This document shows positions 1-11,514 of a stretch of DNA of 64,000 nt, piece after piece. Under the pieces are notes generated by a model. That model searched no databases. It saw only the letters and a list, made by a program, of their open reading frames with translations, and had not been told where the DNA came from. Each line of letters begins with the position of its first letter. Position 1 is the stretch's first letter. This stretch comes from Diphasiastrum complanatum (taxonomy: Eukaryota > Streptophyta > Lycopodiopsida > Lycopodiales > Lycopodiaceae), in NCBI GenBank assembly GCA_029204225.1, contig CM055108.1:9176601-9240600 (forward strand). Reading direction: 5' to 3'. The position numbers were made by a program, and so were the translations under genes.

Positions 1-664
1 GAGCATAAGCAAAGCAAACAAGAGAGATCTCTCCCTCCCAATGGGCGCCCTACTACCCTCATATAGATGGTCCATGGACCCCTCCAATGCACTATGGAGT
101 TCCATGCTCATCCAATGAGAGAGAGAGAAGCCTAGGGGAGTTAAAGAATCTCCAAGAGCCTCCATAGGCTTATGGAAGGTCAAGAGACTCCTTCCATAAC
201 CTATGACTCTTTGAATGCCTTTCTTGTGGGAGTTGGGAACTCAATGGACACTTTAGAAGGGCGCCCTCCTACTAGGTCCCATTGCCCAAGTTGTGCATAT
301 ATACTTTGGTCCTAGACCAATTAAGTGATATGGTTCAAGGTTGAGGCCCAAGGTTTAGAAAAATAGTCATCCAATGACTTTCTAGCACCTCTCTAGGTTC
401 CATACCTCCATCCAAGGCATAGACACCTACTTGCCCTTAACCAGGGACAGTAGTACCTTAATCTAAGATACCTACCCTTAATACTAAGGGTATCCCTTAT
501 CCAAAGGTCACGTGACTCCATACCTCCAACTAAGGTATAGTCCCTTGCCTGTCCTTATCCAAGGGCACATACCCTTAATCCTAAGGGTACCTTGCCATTT
601 AGCACCCAACACTAAATGGACTATTAGGAGTTTGAAGTACTACTAGTTACATAGGTATGTAACA
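1..664 (-). repeat. 3' LTR of the chromovirus, partial
   Basis: This stretch aligns without any net gap to 6542-7205, and ends in GTAACA like the other copy. I count 17 mismatches over 664 bp, about 2.6%. All of them lie in 301-664; the first 300 bases are identical. The rest of this LTR lies left of the window. Confidence 0.95.
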
Positions 665-716
665 TTCCTTGTAGGAAAAAATTTAGAAAATTCTTCTGGA
701 GATCAGCCTCCTTTTC

Positions 717-911
717 CTAGGTATCCTCCTCTTCTGATTTGCCCCTCCACCTGACTAAAAATTCCTGAAGCACTCTACTCTGTAGAGTTCTCTGCCAGCT
801 ATTAAAAATCGCCTCGGGTTCAGGTGGTCTACTCACGGACTCATCACGAAGAAGTTCCACTAGATCTTCCACAGGGACCAGGGTCTCCCCAACCCCCAAC
901 AAGGGTTTCAA
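717..911 (-). pseudogene. Chromodomain remnant at the end of pol
   Basis: The translated stretch ends with a chromodomain-like core, FLVRWRGKSEEEDT, as found at the C-terminus of plant chromovirus integrases, where it binds histone marks and guides insertion. The next codon, normally the conserved Trp, is TAG at 717-719, so the domain is cut at that point. A frame change near 930 separates it from the integrase part. Confidence 0.75.
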
Positions 912-1381
912 CTTACTAACATGGAGAACATGATGAAAATTCCAACGTTAGCTGGAAGGTCTAGTTTGTATGTGACCTTGTTTATCACTTGGATAACCTT
1001 AAAAGGACCGCAATACCTAGGCGCCAACTTTGCACACTTAATAGTTTTGAAGCCCCTAGATTGACTAGGGACTCTCAAAAACACCCAGTTGTTGACCATG
1101 AATAGCTTGTGCTTCCGAGATAGATCAACATAGTGCCTTGCCTTGTCCTGGGCACTTCTTATACTATCTTTAGCCAGCTGTAACATTTCTTGCATATCCG
1201 CAAGGAAATTAGCTGTGGCTTGCACCCGTAGGTTTTTCATGCCAACACCAATTGGTGATCGAGGTTGAAAATCATACATAAGCATGAAAGGGCTGAATCT
1301 CATCGCTGAATGTTTTGCACTGTTATATGCAAATTCCACTAGTGGAAGGTAATGTGCCCAATCAGACTGCCGATGGCCCAC
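908..1381 (-). pseudogene. Integrase C-terminal part (gypsy)
   Basis: This holds the part after the catalytic core, including [14 protein letters not shown] and the [19 protein letters not shown] block typical of gypsy integrase C-termini. A TGA at 1388-1390 separates it from the catalytic core on its upstream side, and the frame is lost near 930 towards the chromodomain. It is a decayed part of the same polyprotein. Confidence 0.9.
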
Positions 1382-1993
1382 ATATGCTCAAAGCATATCC
1401 TCCATTGCCTGATTGGTCCTTTCCGTTTGACCGTCTGATTCCGGATGATCTGTAGAACTCAAACTTAAAGTTGTTTCCAACTTTTCAAATACTGCTCACC
1501 AAAAATTCCCAGTGAATTTTGGGTCACGGTCACTGACAATATCGCAAGGCAGCCCGTATAGTCGAAAAAGCTTCTCAACAAATAGTTGAGCTAGTTCTAA
1601 AGCTTTAACAGTAGTTTTCGTTGGGATAAATTGAGCAAACTTTGTAAGTCTGTCAACAATGACCCAAACTGAATCATGGCCCTTCTCTGTACGTGGAAGC
1701 CCGACCACAAAATCCATAGATATACTTTTCCACTTTCCGGTAGGAATATCTAAAGGATGTAATAGGTCACTAGCTTTTAGCCTCTCTACTTTATTTAACT
1801 GGCACTTAGTACATTTAAGTACATAGACCTCTACCTGACTTTTCATCTTAGGCCACCAAAATTGCCTTCGAACTAAGTCAAGTGTTCTTTGTATACCCGG
1901 ATGTCCTGCGCATGGACTATCATGACACTCATGCAAGATTTGGGCCCTTACAATGTCAATCTCCAGTACACACCCCTTTCTTTTACGAAACAA
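1382..1993 (-). pseudogene. Integrase zinc finger and catalytic core (gypsy)
   Basis: The HHCC zinc-binding region is visible (HECHDSPCAGHPG, then CTKCQ), followed by the first catalytic Asp in SMDFVVGLP and the second in IVSDRDPKFTG. The third acid, in DGQTERTNQ, lies in the same frame after a TGA at 1496-1498. A second TGA follows at 1388-1390. The three catalytic acids are thus all still encoded, though the frame is broken between the second and third. It would insert the cDNA into the chromosome. Confidence 0.93.
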
Positions 1994-2111
1994 AATCTTG
2001 TTTCAAATTAGGAAATTCATTTCAGTCTTTCCCTGATTCGAGGAATCTTGCAAACCTGAATCGACTTTGGAAAGTACTTGTTGCCAATACTTTCCAGAAA
2101 AAGGATCGGAC

Positions 2112-2741
2112 TCATAGTCCTTGAAGAGATTGAAACAACTCCGATTTTATAACAGTAAAACACAGTTGATTAATAATCGGTAACCGACTCAAAGCATCCG
2201 CTAAAGTATTTTGGCTTCCTTTACAATAACGTATAGAAAAGTCAAATATTTGCATCAGCTCAGCCCATCTAGCTTGCCTCCCCTTTAAATCTATAGCATC
2301 AGAGAAATATCGAAGAGTCTGATGATCTGTCAAAACTTCAAATCTGGCTCTATAAAAATAATGTTGCCAAATTTTCAAGGAATGAACAATTGCAAATAGT
2401 TCCTTCTCATAGGTACAATACCTAGGCTGAGCAGGATTGAGTTTCTTGCTTTCATAAGCCCCAGGATGTCCATCCTGCATCAAAACAGCTCCAATAGCAT
2501 AATCACTAGCATCGGTCCTAACCACGAAAGTCTTATTAGGATTGCCAATGATTAGTATTGGTGCTGAAGTGACACTTTTCTTAAGCAACTCAAGACAATT
2601 CTTCATATCCTCCATCCACACCACTAGTGGACTCTTAGCCCTCCGGCTTAGCTTCTTATAGCCTTTCAAGACTTGGGTAAGGGGAAATGCTAATCGAGCG
2701 AATTGGGGAATATGCCGACGAAAAAATCCCACAAACCCCAA
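2112..2741 (-). pseudogene. RNase H domain (gypsy)
   Basis: The frame begins with the RT connection region ([17 protein letters not shown]), then the RNase H domain: RTDASDYAIGAVL, the acidic-site block YEKELFAIVHSL and LTDHQTLRYF. It ends near NTLADALSRLP, the usual link to integrase. It is frameshifted relative to RT near 2785 and again near 2115, where the downstream linker continues in another frame to a TGA at 2003-2005. Confidence 0.93.
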
Positions 2742-2749
2742 GAAAGACT

Positions 2750-5080
2750 TGATTTCTCGAACTGTGGTGAGAATAGGCCAATCAATAACCTCGGGATATG
2801 ATCAGTCTCAATCTCTACCCCCCGTTCGAAAATCTTATGCCCCAAGTAGGACAATTCCTTAGCAAAAAAGTCACACTTAGACTCCTTGGCAAAGAGCTTT
2901 TCCCTTCTTAGAATGTCCAAGACAATCCTAAGATGCTCTTTATGTTCCACCAAACTCTTACTAAACACTAGGATATCATCTAAGAATACCACTACGAATC
3001 TTCCCAAATATGGCCTGAACAAATCGTTCATCATTTGTTGAAAAGTTGTCGGTGCATTGGTCAAACCAAAAGGCAACAACAAAAATTCATAGTGACCAAA
3101 GCGAGTTCGAAATCCGGTTTTTGGTATATCTTCTGCCTTAATGCATATCTGATGGTAGCCCGATCTTAGATCTATCTTGGTAAAGCACCCAGCACCACCA
3201 AGATAGTCTGTTAGATCATCCATCCGCGGCAATGGATATCTATTCTTAACGGTTACCTTGTTCAATTTCTTATAGTCGACGCAAAACCTTATAGTCCCAT
3301 CCTTCTTGGCCACCAGAACCACTGGTGATGCCCAAGGAGACTTACTAGGTTGTACCCACCCCTTTTTTAGGTAATAATGTAATTGCCTATTTACCTCAGC
3401 CTCTTCCGATGCACTCATCCTATAAGGACGCTGTGCGATTGGAATTGCTCTAGGTATTAGGTCAATTTTATGATCAACTGTCCTTTCTGGTGGTAAACCT
3501 ATAGGAAGGTCTAAAAAAACATAATTGAATTCCTGCCTAAGTTCATTATAGGCTTCAAATTCTGTAGTGTTCTCACTGGGTATATTCATGGCATTTATGT
3601 TAAGTTCTTCATCATTGCAGCAAATGATATCATTATGAAAACATAGGTAAACTTTAAAATCAGAATTCTTCATAATAGAATTAAGTTCATGTTTAGAATA
3701 AGGGCTAACATTTTTAGTGTCAACACTTAAACTAGCCTTGATCTTAATTAAAGAATTCTCATGCATAAAAAATAAAGATTTCTCAACAAAATCAATTCTC
3801 AATGATTTGTTCTTATCGAAATGCCATTGTTGCCCAAGAACAATATCTACATTAGCTAATTGAACAACATGGAATTCTAGTTTTTCAAAATAATCTTGAA
3901 TGTGCAATTCTACATCAGGAACAATAAAATCCATCAAATCGGAATTACTTCCCGATGCCATTGTCACACGGTATTTTTTCTCACTTTTTCTGGTAGGAAG
4001 GTTTAGCGTCTGCACCAAATTTACATTAATAAAGTTATGAGTGGATTTCGTGTCAAAAAGAACATTAACAACTTGATCAACAACTTTACCTTTGATGCAA
4101 ATAAGGTCATTAGGACCAAAAACTAAAGAACTAAGGAAACAAACATCCATCTCATTACTTCGCGATAGATTGCCTGAGGTTGAAGCTTGTTTTTTGACGC
4201 AATCACGTGCAAAGTGACCCTCGCCATTGCACTTGAAGCACAAGTTCTTCTTACGAGCTTCAGCTTTATTATTGCCACCATGATGGTTTTTAAAGTTTTT
4301 CTTGGTTTTCTTAGGATTGTTGGAATTGAGATGTGTTTCATTAACAACTTCCCTATCCGTCCTCTTAAATTGAAAACCTTTTTTCTGCTCTTTAGGTTGT
4401 TGACCCCTAGGTGGCTTAGGTGTGTCATCAAAGTATTTTGCAGCCCTAATAGCATCTTCTAGGGTTTTTTGATGGTTCCTACGAACATCCACTTGATAAT
4501 CTTTTGGTAACCCATCAATGAACATTAATATTTGTACCTTAGGCGGAATATCACTATAAAGTGGATTCAGGTACTCATGAAAATCTTGAATAAATTGTTT
4601 CAAACCTTTATTCATGGTTAGATGACTCAACTTTTGGAAGTGTTCATAGTCATCTAAAAGTGATAGAAAATAATCCCTAAAATGCTTGCAAAAATCACCC
4701 CATGTACAAGGTTGATTGCCCTTTGCAACTAGGTCATCCCACCAAACTAAGGCTCTTCCTTCAAGGAACATGGTGACAGTGGATAACTTCTCAGATTCAG
4801 GGAATTGGTTCGTGGCAAAGTATTTGTTCCAAACATTTAGCCAAGAACTTACCAGTTGTAAGTTCTTATCTTTCTTCTCCCCCTTAAACACTTTTACAAG
4901 AGGTGGAACTACATGCTTCTTCTAATTGGCTAACCTAGACTCTAAGTCTTGGTTTCTTTGATTAGTTTCAAGAAGCTGCTTATTAGTGGCTTGAATTTGT
5001 TGGTATAAAAGTTCAAGAGCTTGTGCCACATTGGATGGGTTTGATAGATCAAATGTTGGGTTTTCATTGGTTTGATCCAT
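2750..5080 (-). pseudogene. gag, protease and reverse transcriptase (gypsy)
   Basis: The likely gag start is ATG at 5080, followed by a polar, glutamine-rich N-terminus; an in-frame TAG at 4922-4924 breaks it after 52 codons. Beyond that the frame stays open to about 2750. It holds a retrotransposon gag domain, a CCHC zinc knuckle ([14 protein letters not shown]), an aspartic protease whose DTG motif reads DTK, and a near-complete RT with [10 protein letters not shown] and the catalytic [11 protein letters not shown] block. Loss of the protease Gly should be inactivating. The frame then shifts near 2785. Confidence 0.93.
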
Positions 5081-6110
5081 TGATGTTGCTTGTGTGTTTT
5101 CCTATTATGCAAATACAACAACACGTTCTCAAATTAGAATGATAGAAATGCTTCAATTGTTACATCCAATGCAAATAAAAAGCATTTACTTCTATTCATT
5201 CAATCTTATTGTTTGTAAGCTCAATCCAAGCCTACTATTTGCAAGCTTAATCCAAGCTTAAGAGAAAAACAACAACAAGCTACATTTGCCTTAATCAAAA
5301 GCAAAAATGAAAACCAAATCTTTGTGTAAACTTCAATTAACTAATCCAAGCTAATGTTTAAATAAAGTTCTCATTCCCATTCCAATTCCATTTGTCATTT
5401 CAAAAGCAGCCAAAGTTTTCACATTTCTCACTATTCTAGATTTCCAAAACCAATAAACTAGTGTCTAGAAATGGATAACTAATGAAGCTTTATGAAAACT
5501 TCAATTTTCAAATCTGATTTTCAGATTAACAGGTCTGAAAATCAGAACTTCAAAATGACAAAAAATAGAATTTCAAAACTTGTTTTATGCACGAAGTTAC
5601 ACTACCATTCCCTGCCTACATTGTCATCTTCATGAAACTAGGAGATAGAAAGGTGTAACTAATAAAGTTTGAATGAAAACTTCACTTTTCAGATCTGATT
5701 TTCAGATTACAAATCTGAAAACAGAACTTGAAAATGAAAATCAGAACTTCAAACACTTCATTTATGCAAAAAAAAAACACTAGTTTGATCAAAACACATA
5801 GCTAGAATCAATCTTTTTGCCAAAAAACGTTTGTGTATGTAGAGAAAGACTTCCTCTACCCATCTCACAAATCTGTTTTCAGAACTTTTAAAAACCCAAA
5901 GCCCACTTTAAAACTTCTCTAACATGATCAAAATCAGCCCCTAATCAATTCTATAAGCATGACTATTCTCTTCCAAAGAGAACTAGATTCATTGGGTACT
6001 TCAACTACAAGCTTCCTACAACTAGAAAAGCCTATAATCTTTCCCAAAAAAAATTTAGTTGGTGATCTTAATAGAACTAGAAGAAGGTTAGAAAGGTTAC
6101 CATCCTTTGT
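5081..6110 (-). other. Untranslated leader of the chromovirus
   Basis: This lies between the primer site and the gag start. No open frame of note is seen. A short related passage occurs twice, near 5500-5550 and 5685-5740, each reading like TTTTCAGATCTGATTTTCAG, so a small internal duplication is present. Confidence 0.6.
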
Positions 6111-6126
6111 CTAGCTCTGATACCAC
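6111..6126 (-). other. Primer binding site, initiator tRNA-Met
   Basis: On the minus strand this reads TGGTATCAGAGCTAG, complementary to the 3' end of plant initiator tRNA-Met. It starts one base from the LTR end at 6127, as expected for minus-strand priming. Confidence 0.93.
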
Positions 6127-7205
6127 TGTTACAAGTAGAGGTGAGGAAGTCCTCCAAATCCAAGGTAGAGCCTCCAAATGTCCTCCAAGCAACCTGCAAG
6201 CTTCAAGATGCTCCCCAACTCCAAGCTAGGATGCCTCTACCTGCAAGTAAGAATCTGCAAGCCTCCAAGGATCTCTCCTCCACCTGTGTCCCTACTCTTT
6301 AAACACAAAGATAGATAACAAGTTGGACTCAAGTATTCACCACCCAACCATAGCTAGACCCAAGCTCCAAGCAAGACCTATCTAGCACCCCCTTGCAAAC
6401 CATAAACAAATCACAAGCATACCACAACACTCCATAGCATACTCAAGATCCAAACCCTACTTATGTCCCATACCATAAGCAAGATCCAAACCTTAAGCAT
6501 ACTACCACAAGAAAGCACTCTACACACGAGTAGCAACACTAGAGCATAAGCAAAGCAAACAAGAGAGATCTCTCCCTCCCAATGGGCGCCCTACTACCCT
6601 CATATAGATGGTCCATGGACCCCTCCAATGCACTATGGAGTTCCATGCTCATCCAATGAGAGAGAGAGAAGCCTAGGGGAGTTAAAGAATCTCCAAGAGC
6701 CTCCATAGGCTTATGGAAGGTCAAGAGACTCCTTCCATAACCTATGACTCTTTGAATGCCTTTCTTGTGGGAGTTGGGAACTCAATGGACACTTTAGAAG
6801 GGCGCCCTCCTACTAGGTCCCATTGCCCAAGTTGTGCATATTTACTTTGGTCCTAGACCAATTAAGTGATATGGTTCAAGGTTGAGGCCCAAGGTTTAGA
6901 AAAATAGTCATCCAATGACTTTCTAACACCTCTCTAGGTTCCATACCTCCATCGAAGGCATAGACACCTACTTGCCCTTAACCAAGGACACTAGTATCTT
7001 AATCTAAGGTACCTACCCTTAATACTAAGGGTAACCCTTATCCAAAGGTCACGTGACTCCATACCTCAAACTAAGGTATAGTCACTTGCATGTCCTTATC
7101 CAAGGGCACATACCCTTAATCCTAAGGGTACCTTGCCATTTAGCCCCCAACACTAAATGGACTATCAGGGGTCTGAAGTTCTGCTAGTTACATAGGTATG
7201 TAACA
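6127..7205 (-). repeat. 5' LTR of the chromovirus, 1079 bp
   Basis: The ends are TGTTAC and GTAACA, a 6 bp inverted pair with canonical TG..CA. The inner end abuts the primer site. The outer end abuts a GA-rich microsatellite region at 7206. Confidence 0.95.
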
Positions 7206-7268
7206 TAGCGTGTGTGAGGGAGAGAGAGACGAGGGGAGAAGAGTCGAGGAGGGAGTGTGTGTGTGTGC

Positions 7269-7339
<71 letters not shown>

Positions 7340-7364
7340 GAGGGTAGTTTTATGCAAGAGAGTG

Positions 7365-7435
<71 letters not shown>

Positions 7436-7465
7436 ACCACGAGACACACGCGAGAGAGAGACCGT
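7206..7465. repeat. Compound GA microsatellite
   Basis: Two long GA runs, about 7271-7338 and 7369-7433, lie in GA-rich flanking DNA. The open frames found here (poly Arg-Glu or poly Ser-Leu) are artefacts of the dinucleotide repeat. Confidence 0.97.
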
Positions 7466-7986
7466 AGACGTGTAAACGGTGTACATGATGAATGAAAAAT
7501 AGACATGTCATCATCAATTAAAAATGACATGTCATCGTAGAATGGAGATAAGACGAGATTCTATCAAGGAACTACCAAGTTAATTTTACAAGGTTTTGGA
7601 GAAAGAAATGACTAAATCTCTCGCCTACTTCATGATGGTTCTTCAAGACCTGTAAAAACACATTTAAAGGGCTTGCACTCAGCCTCAAGTAATTAGATCT
7701 CATGACACTAAGCGTCAAACATACTTTGATGCTTTTCCTTGAATTAGCACCAAAAAATTCATCAAGATGATGGAAACTCAAATTGCTTGGATTTTGTGAA
7801 TAATGAAGATTAAAAGCAGGTACAAAGTTGACCACACATTCAGAAAGGATAGATTTTGACCCTCTCCAAGTTTGGATCAATAATCTTCACGCTAAGACTT
7901 GAGTCCAACTCGCCATCTCAAGACTAGCTTTCTAGCAACGAACTTGCTAAAATTGTCCTTTGATCAATGGTAATCCTCTTATACTT
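7466..7986. other. Non-coding, possible leader of a decayed LTR element
   Basis: It sits next to a minus-strand primer site at 7987-7999, so it may be the leader and start of gag of a decayed element. A minus-strand open stretch at 7572-7880 has no feature I recognise. A short repeat of GACATGTCATC occurs near 7502 and 7526. Confidence 0.35.
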
Positions 7987-7999
7987 GGCTCAGATACCA
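7987..7999 (-). other. Primer binding site, tRNA-Met type, of an LTR relic
   Basis: The minus strand reads TGGTATCTGAGCC, one mismatch from the plant initiator tRNA-Met complement. It directly abuts a TGTTGAAAGT sequence at 8000 that looks like an LTR edge. Confidence 0.7.
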
Positions 8000-8430
8000 T
8001 GTTGAAAGTACAATACTAAGGACCATAAATGAACCTACATAAGGCTCCAAGAGTGACTGATTGATTTGTAGAAAAGGAATATTGGATCCCACAATCAAGA
8101 GCAATCAAAAGCATTGATCAAACATGGAATTTTGACCCCACACGTGTGTGGTACGGCCTCTAGTACATCCTATTATCAGGATTATTGTAATCAAGTTTAC
8201 ATAGCAAAGCATTCACAAAAACTCAAGACCAGTGTGTAGGAAACTTGATATTGCTAATGTGCTCTCAAAAAACTATCTCCTCACAATGGAATGATAGATT
8301 GTATGTACAATAGGGCTCTTCTCCTCTCAAGTTAGGTGAAAATCTAGCATGTAATATGGAGACTAATTGACATTTCTTGCCCCAATATGTCAATCTTATC
8401 TAACTCTAGAGTTATTTAATGGTTAGGTTG
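8000..8430 (-). repeat. LTR-like sequence next to the primer site
   Basis: It begins with TGTTGAAAGT directly after the primer site. The outer end is not resolved and no second copy is seen in the window, so it may be a solo or truncated LTR. The extent given is approximate. Confidence 0.45.
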
Positions 8431-8439
8431 ATCAACTGT

Positions 8440-8530
8440 TTAAAAGTTGATGACATGGAATTTTTGTTTTTTTTTAAATGATGATGTGGAATTTTCTCCA
8501 TCCAAAGAACTTTAAAATGGGTATTAGCTG
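8440..8530 (+). repeat. Dispersed repeat, copy A
   Basis: About 90 bp here, including GATGATGTGGAATTTT and AAATGGGTATTAGCTGGCC, match the reverse complement of 50788-50905. The match covers non-coding flanks as well, so it is a repeat family rather than a shared exon. Translated, both copies give a chance frame with KMGI-WPY. Confidence 0.75.
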
Positions 8531-8950
8531 GCCTTATAAAAAGAAGACCAAGAGAGTCAAGAAAAATCAAATCAAGGAGGCCAAGGAGGAGGATCAAGCA
8601 TTAAGTTCAAAGGCAAAGGACAACTCAAGGCTAAAATGCTTCTTTTGTGGAAAGAAAGGGCATTTTGCATCCAGGTGCTACAAGAAGCAAAAAGCACAAG
8701 AATAGAGCAAACAAGAAAACCTTGCACAAGAAGAGGAGGAAGATGAGAAAATCTCATCTTTAATGGCATCTACATCCTCACCAACAAGCAAAAGGCAATT
8801 CAAGAGACACTTGGTGGATTGATAGTGGGGCAGGTTCTCAGATGACTTATTCTCAACTCTACACTCTTTCAATGATGCTAAAAAAAAATTCTTTACTGCA
8901 AGTGATGAAGAGTGTAGGATAGATGGTGTTGTTACCATCTCTTTATGTCT
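8520..8950 (+). pseudogene. Ty1/copia gag zinc knuckle and protease fragment
   Basis: A lysine-rich stretch leads to a CCHC knuckle, CFFCGKKGHFASRC, ended by TAG at 8703-8705. Further on, in another frame, the copia protease start WWIDSGAGSQMTYS is present at about 8805-8850, with the catalytic Asp intact. Frame change and stop show decay. No integrase or RT follows; another LTR-like sequence begins near 8960. Confidence 0.85.
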
Positions 8951-8959
8951 AGAATCTTT

Positions 8960-9436
8960 TAAAAGTACAAGGGAATCGGAATAATTCCTGACGTGGATAG
9001 TCGGTCACTCTAGTTGTATGTGGTTAACAGTTATGTCACGTCATTCCGGATGTGGTCATATTAAATAATTAATAATTATATGACGGCCCAGACCTATAAT
9101 TGGACATAGGAACACATGCATAGTGAATGACTGCTTTAATGCAAGAATAGAGGTCAATAGCTCAAAATAGGTTGCATGGAGAACCTAGGGAGAATATTCT
9201 CTCTTTTTTGGAGAGAATATATCCTATGGAAACTCGCCCATCTCCCTATTGGGAATTCAGTTTCTTGAGTCAGTTTCTCCTCTCCTCTCTTGTGTTTTTC
9301 ACTGTGGCTTGGGGGTGGATTCGTTAGGGTATTGACTAGCCTCTCCATATCGGTTGGGTGATTCATGCTCCACAGGTGTCCTTTTGGTTTGCATGTGACA
9401 AGATTCTTGAAGACCTTCACTTGGTGATTGTTTTAG
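8960..9436 (+). repeat. LTR-like sequence upstream of a primer site
   Basis: It precedes a plus-strand tRNA-Met primer site at 9437, so its right end should be a U5 end. The left boundary is not defined and no partner copy is visible. A short hairpin-like pair, GAGAATATTCTCTC near 9190, is present. Confidence 0.45.
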
Positions 9437-9448
9437 TGGTATCAGAGC
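9437..9448 (+). other. Primer binding site, initiator tRNA-Met
   Basis: TGGTATCAGAGC on the plus strand, a perfect match to the plant initiator tRNA-Met complement. A similar site at 29378 starts a related leader. Confidence 0.85.
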
Positions 9449-11090
9449 TTGGATCACATCTACCAGGAGGTGGAGCTTGAGGATCTTGAAATTTTGCAGT
9501 TCTTTTGGTGTATCTCTTGGCTTATTCTTCTAGATGTTGGAATTCACTTTCAAGTAGGTGGCTTCTCATATCCTTGGTGTACTTTCAGTCTAAAGATCAT
9601 TATTGTGGATTTGCTCCATGAATTTTGATGGAAATCATAGGTTTTTTTATGGATTTAGTGAATTTTTCACCTAGAATTTATGGTTTTTGCTTATGATTGA
9701 TTGCATGATATTTGAATAGTCAAAAGGTTGAGTAGATAGTGATTTTGGACCGAAAATTGGGATTTTTGGACCATAAATGGGCTATAAAAACCATGTTTGA
9801 CTAGAATTAGAACTTTTAATGCTGGCATGCAATGGAATTATAGGGTTTAGGATCAGATTGCACTTATTTGTGAATTTACCCCACAAATTTTGGTCAAAAT
9901 TGGTCAAAAAACAAGGTTTTTTGATGAATTTTGGACTAATTTTGTGGTAGATCTCAAAATTCTCAGCCAATAATTGATAAGCACATTTTCAAAGATGTAA
10001 TGAAGCTGTACTAGGGCTTTCATGAAGTTTGGTTAGGATTAGACACCATTAGGGGGCCCAAAACATAAAAAAATGAATGTATTTTTGATGATTTTTGGGC
10101 ATGAATACCTTTCAAATGGGGGTCTAAGCCTATTGGATCTTAATACAAGCTTAAAAATATGATAAATTGCCTCTAATTTGAGCCATCATGCATCCAATTT
10201 GGATAGATATGCATTAGACACCATCATATTGAAGTTTTGCTTGTTGAAGGAGGCCAAAAATGCATTTTTTGCATGCTCTGAGCTTACGATTGCTTGCTGG
10301 ACCTCTTATAAGCTTCTATGCCTCTCTAATGAACTTAGTAGAGTGCTTGTAACCTCTGATCCAAGGCTTATTGGGTCGGGGTGCAATTTTTTATGATTCC
10401 ACCTTCCCAAAGTGTGCCCTCCTACCTGAATTTCGGCCTTTACATATCACACTTGTGAAGCCTAGGTGGTAGGGTGATGTGGCAAGTGCCTTGTAGACCC
10501 ACTCTCCCTCTGTATTGTGCTTTACAATGACCAATTTGGTGTCCTGTAGAGAAAATTATGGCCGTCTGAAGTTTGGCAATTTTTGAACTAAAATTTGCAA
10601 AATTTTGGAAATGTTCTGATGCATACATGCTTGTATTCGGTGTAGTACTTGTTTGTTGATTAAAATGTATGGATAGACCTGTACGCATGCTGGGATGCAT
10701 GTTGCATGTATAATCAGTGATTAGATCATTAGATTTCTTGCATGGTGCTATTTTTTATAATTCTAGTTCAAAAAGCAGATTTCCTAGTAACTAGGCTATT
10801 TACGAAAAAAAATTCGTTTTTTCGAAAAAGTCAGTGCATGTCAAGTTAGATGCATGCAGGATGCTTCAAAATGATTTTGATTTGTGACAGTGCTTGTGAA
10901 TTAGTAAAATCGATCTTCTTAATCGATTTTCACAATTGGTCCATTCGGACAGATTTCAAAAATTCCAGTTTTTCGTAAATTTTCAGTTTGGTCATACGAA
11001 GTTGTTGTTGTTTTATTCAGTCTATATGAGGCCATCTTGACAATAATAGGTACCCCTAGAGATCGAGGATGCAGAATGTGCCAAAATACT
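9449..11090 (+). mobile_element. Non-coding LTR-element leader, copy 1
   Basis: This follows the primer site and has no coding capacity. It is collinear with 29390-30960: ATTTGGTGTCCTGTAG occurs at 10534-10549 and 30543-30558, 1,097 and 1,165 bp after the respective primer sites. Flanking bits such as GAAGCCTAG, GATGTGGCAA and CTCCCTCTGTA are also shared in order. The two copies are old and strongly diverged. Confidence 0.75.
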
Positions 11091-11124
11091 CCCTTCCTCA
11101 TGGGGGGTTGAACCCTTGACCATA

Positions 11125-11514
11125 ATGGATGAGAATCGGTTCCACCCTACACTAGGAGATGTCTGTCAATTAATCCGAGAAGGAATCACGCACTACTATT
11201 TCTATACCCCAGAACTCCACCCTCACTTATAGACAGGAGATACTATATCTAGACTACAACATTGCGGGGGTTATAGTTACTTCGAAACCTATGAGTTCAT
11301 TATTGATGGGTTCTGGCATCTAACTTATGCCGTTTCCACTGACTATACGAGACCCACCCAGCCTTTTATACCATTTGGGTCGTCGGTGCAGTCACCCGGA
11401 CCAACTGGCAGTACTAACAGACCCCCAGATTTAGATTTACCAAAAACAGAGAGAGATGAGACTAGTAGCGATGACCCCTCTACGGACTTCTACATAGAAG
11501 GGTGGACGATCTAG
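11125..11514 (+). pseudogene. Broken open frame, unknown protein
   Basis: One frame runs from ATG at 11125 to TAG at 11512, broken only by TAG at 11230-11232. It begins MDENRFHPTLGDVCQLIREG and has an aromatic middle (HYYFYTPEL) and an acidic, Ser/Pro-rich end. Base composition is clearly richer in GC than the leader before it, which supports former coding. It lies inside an LTR element, after its leader, so a gag-like or accessory protein is possible. I do not recognise the family. Confidence 0.45.

Larger units (their letters stand above)
1..7205 (-). mobile_element. Ty3/gypsy chromovirus, degenerate, truncated by window start
   Basis: The element runs right to left: 5' LTR at 6127-7205, primer site at 6114-6125, gag from 5080, then protease, RT, RNase H, integrase, a chromodomain remnant and the 3' LTR at 1-664. 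The order RT-RNase H-integrase is that of Ty3/gypsy, and the C-terminal chromodomain places it among chromoviruses. The left end lies outside the window, so target-site duplications cannot be checked. Lesions seen are stops at 4922, 2003, 1496, 1388 and 717 and frame changes near 2785, 2115 and 930. It is therefore not autonomous now. Confidence 0.93.

Noticed and set aside
7214-7530. Long open frames rich in Arg-Glu or Ser-Leu
   Set aside because: They are translations of the GA/CT microsatellite on both strands.
8960-9450. Complete LTR of the copia piece at 8520-8950
   Set aside because: The primer site at 9437 shows this LTR belongs to the element on its right, not to the gag piece on its left.
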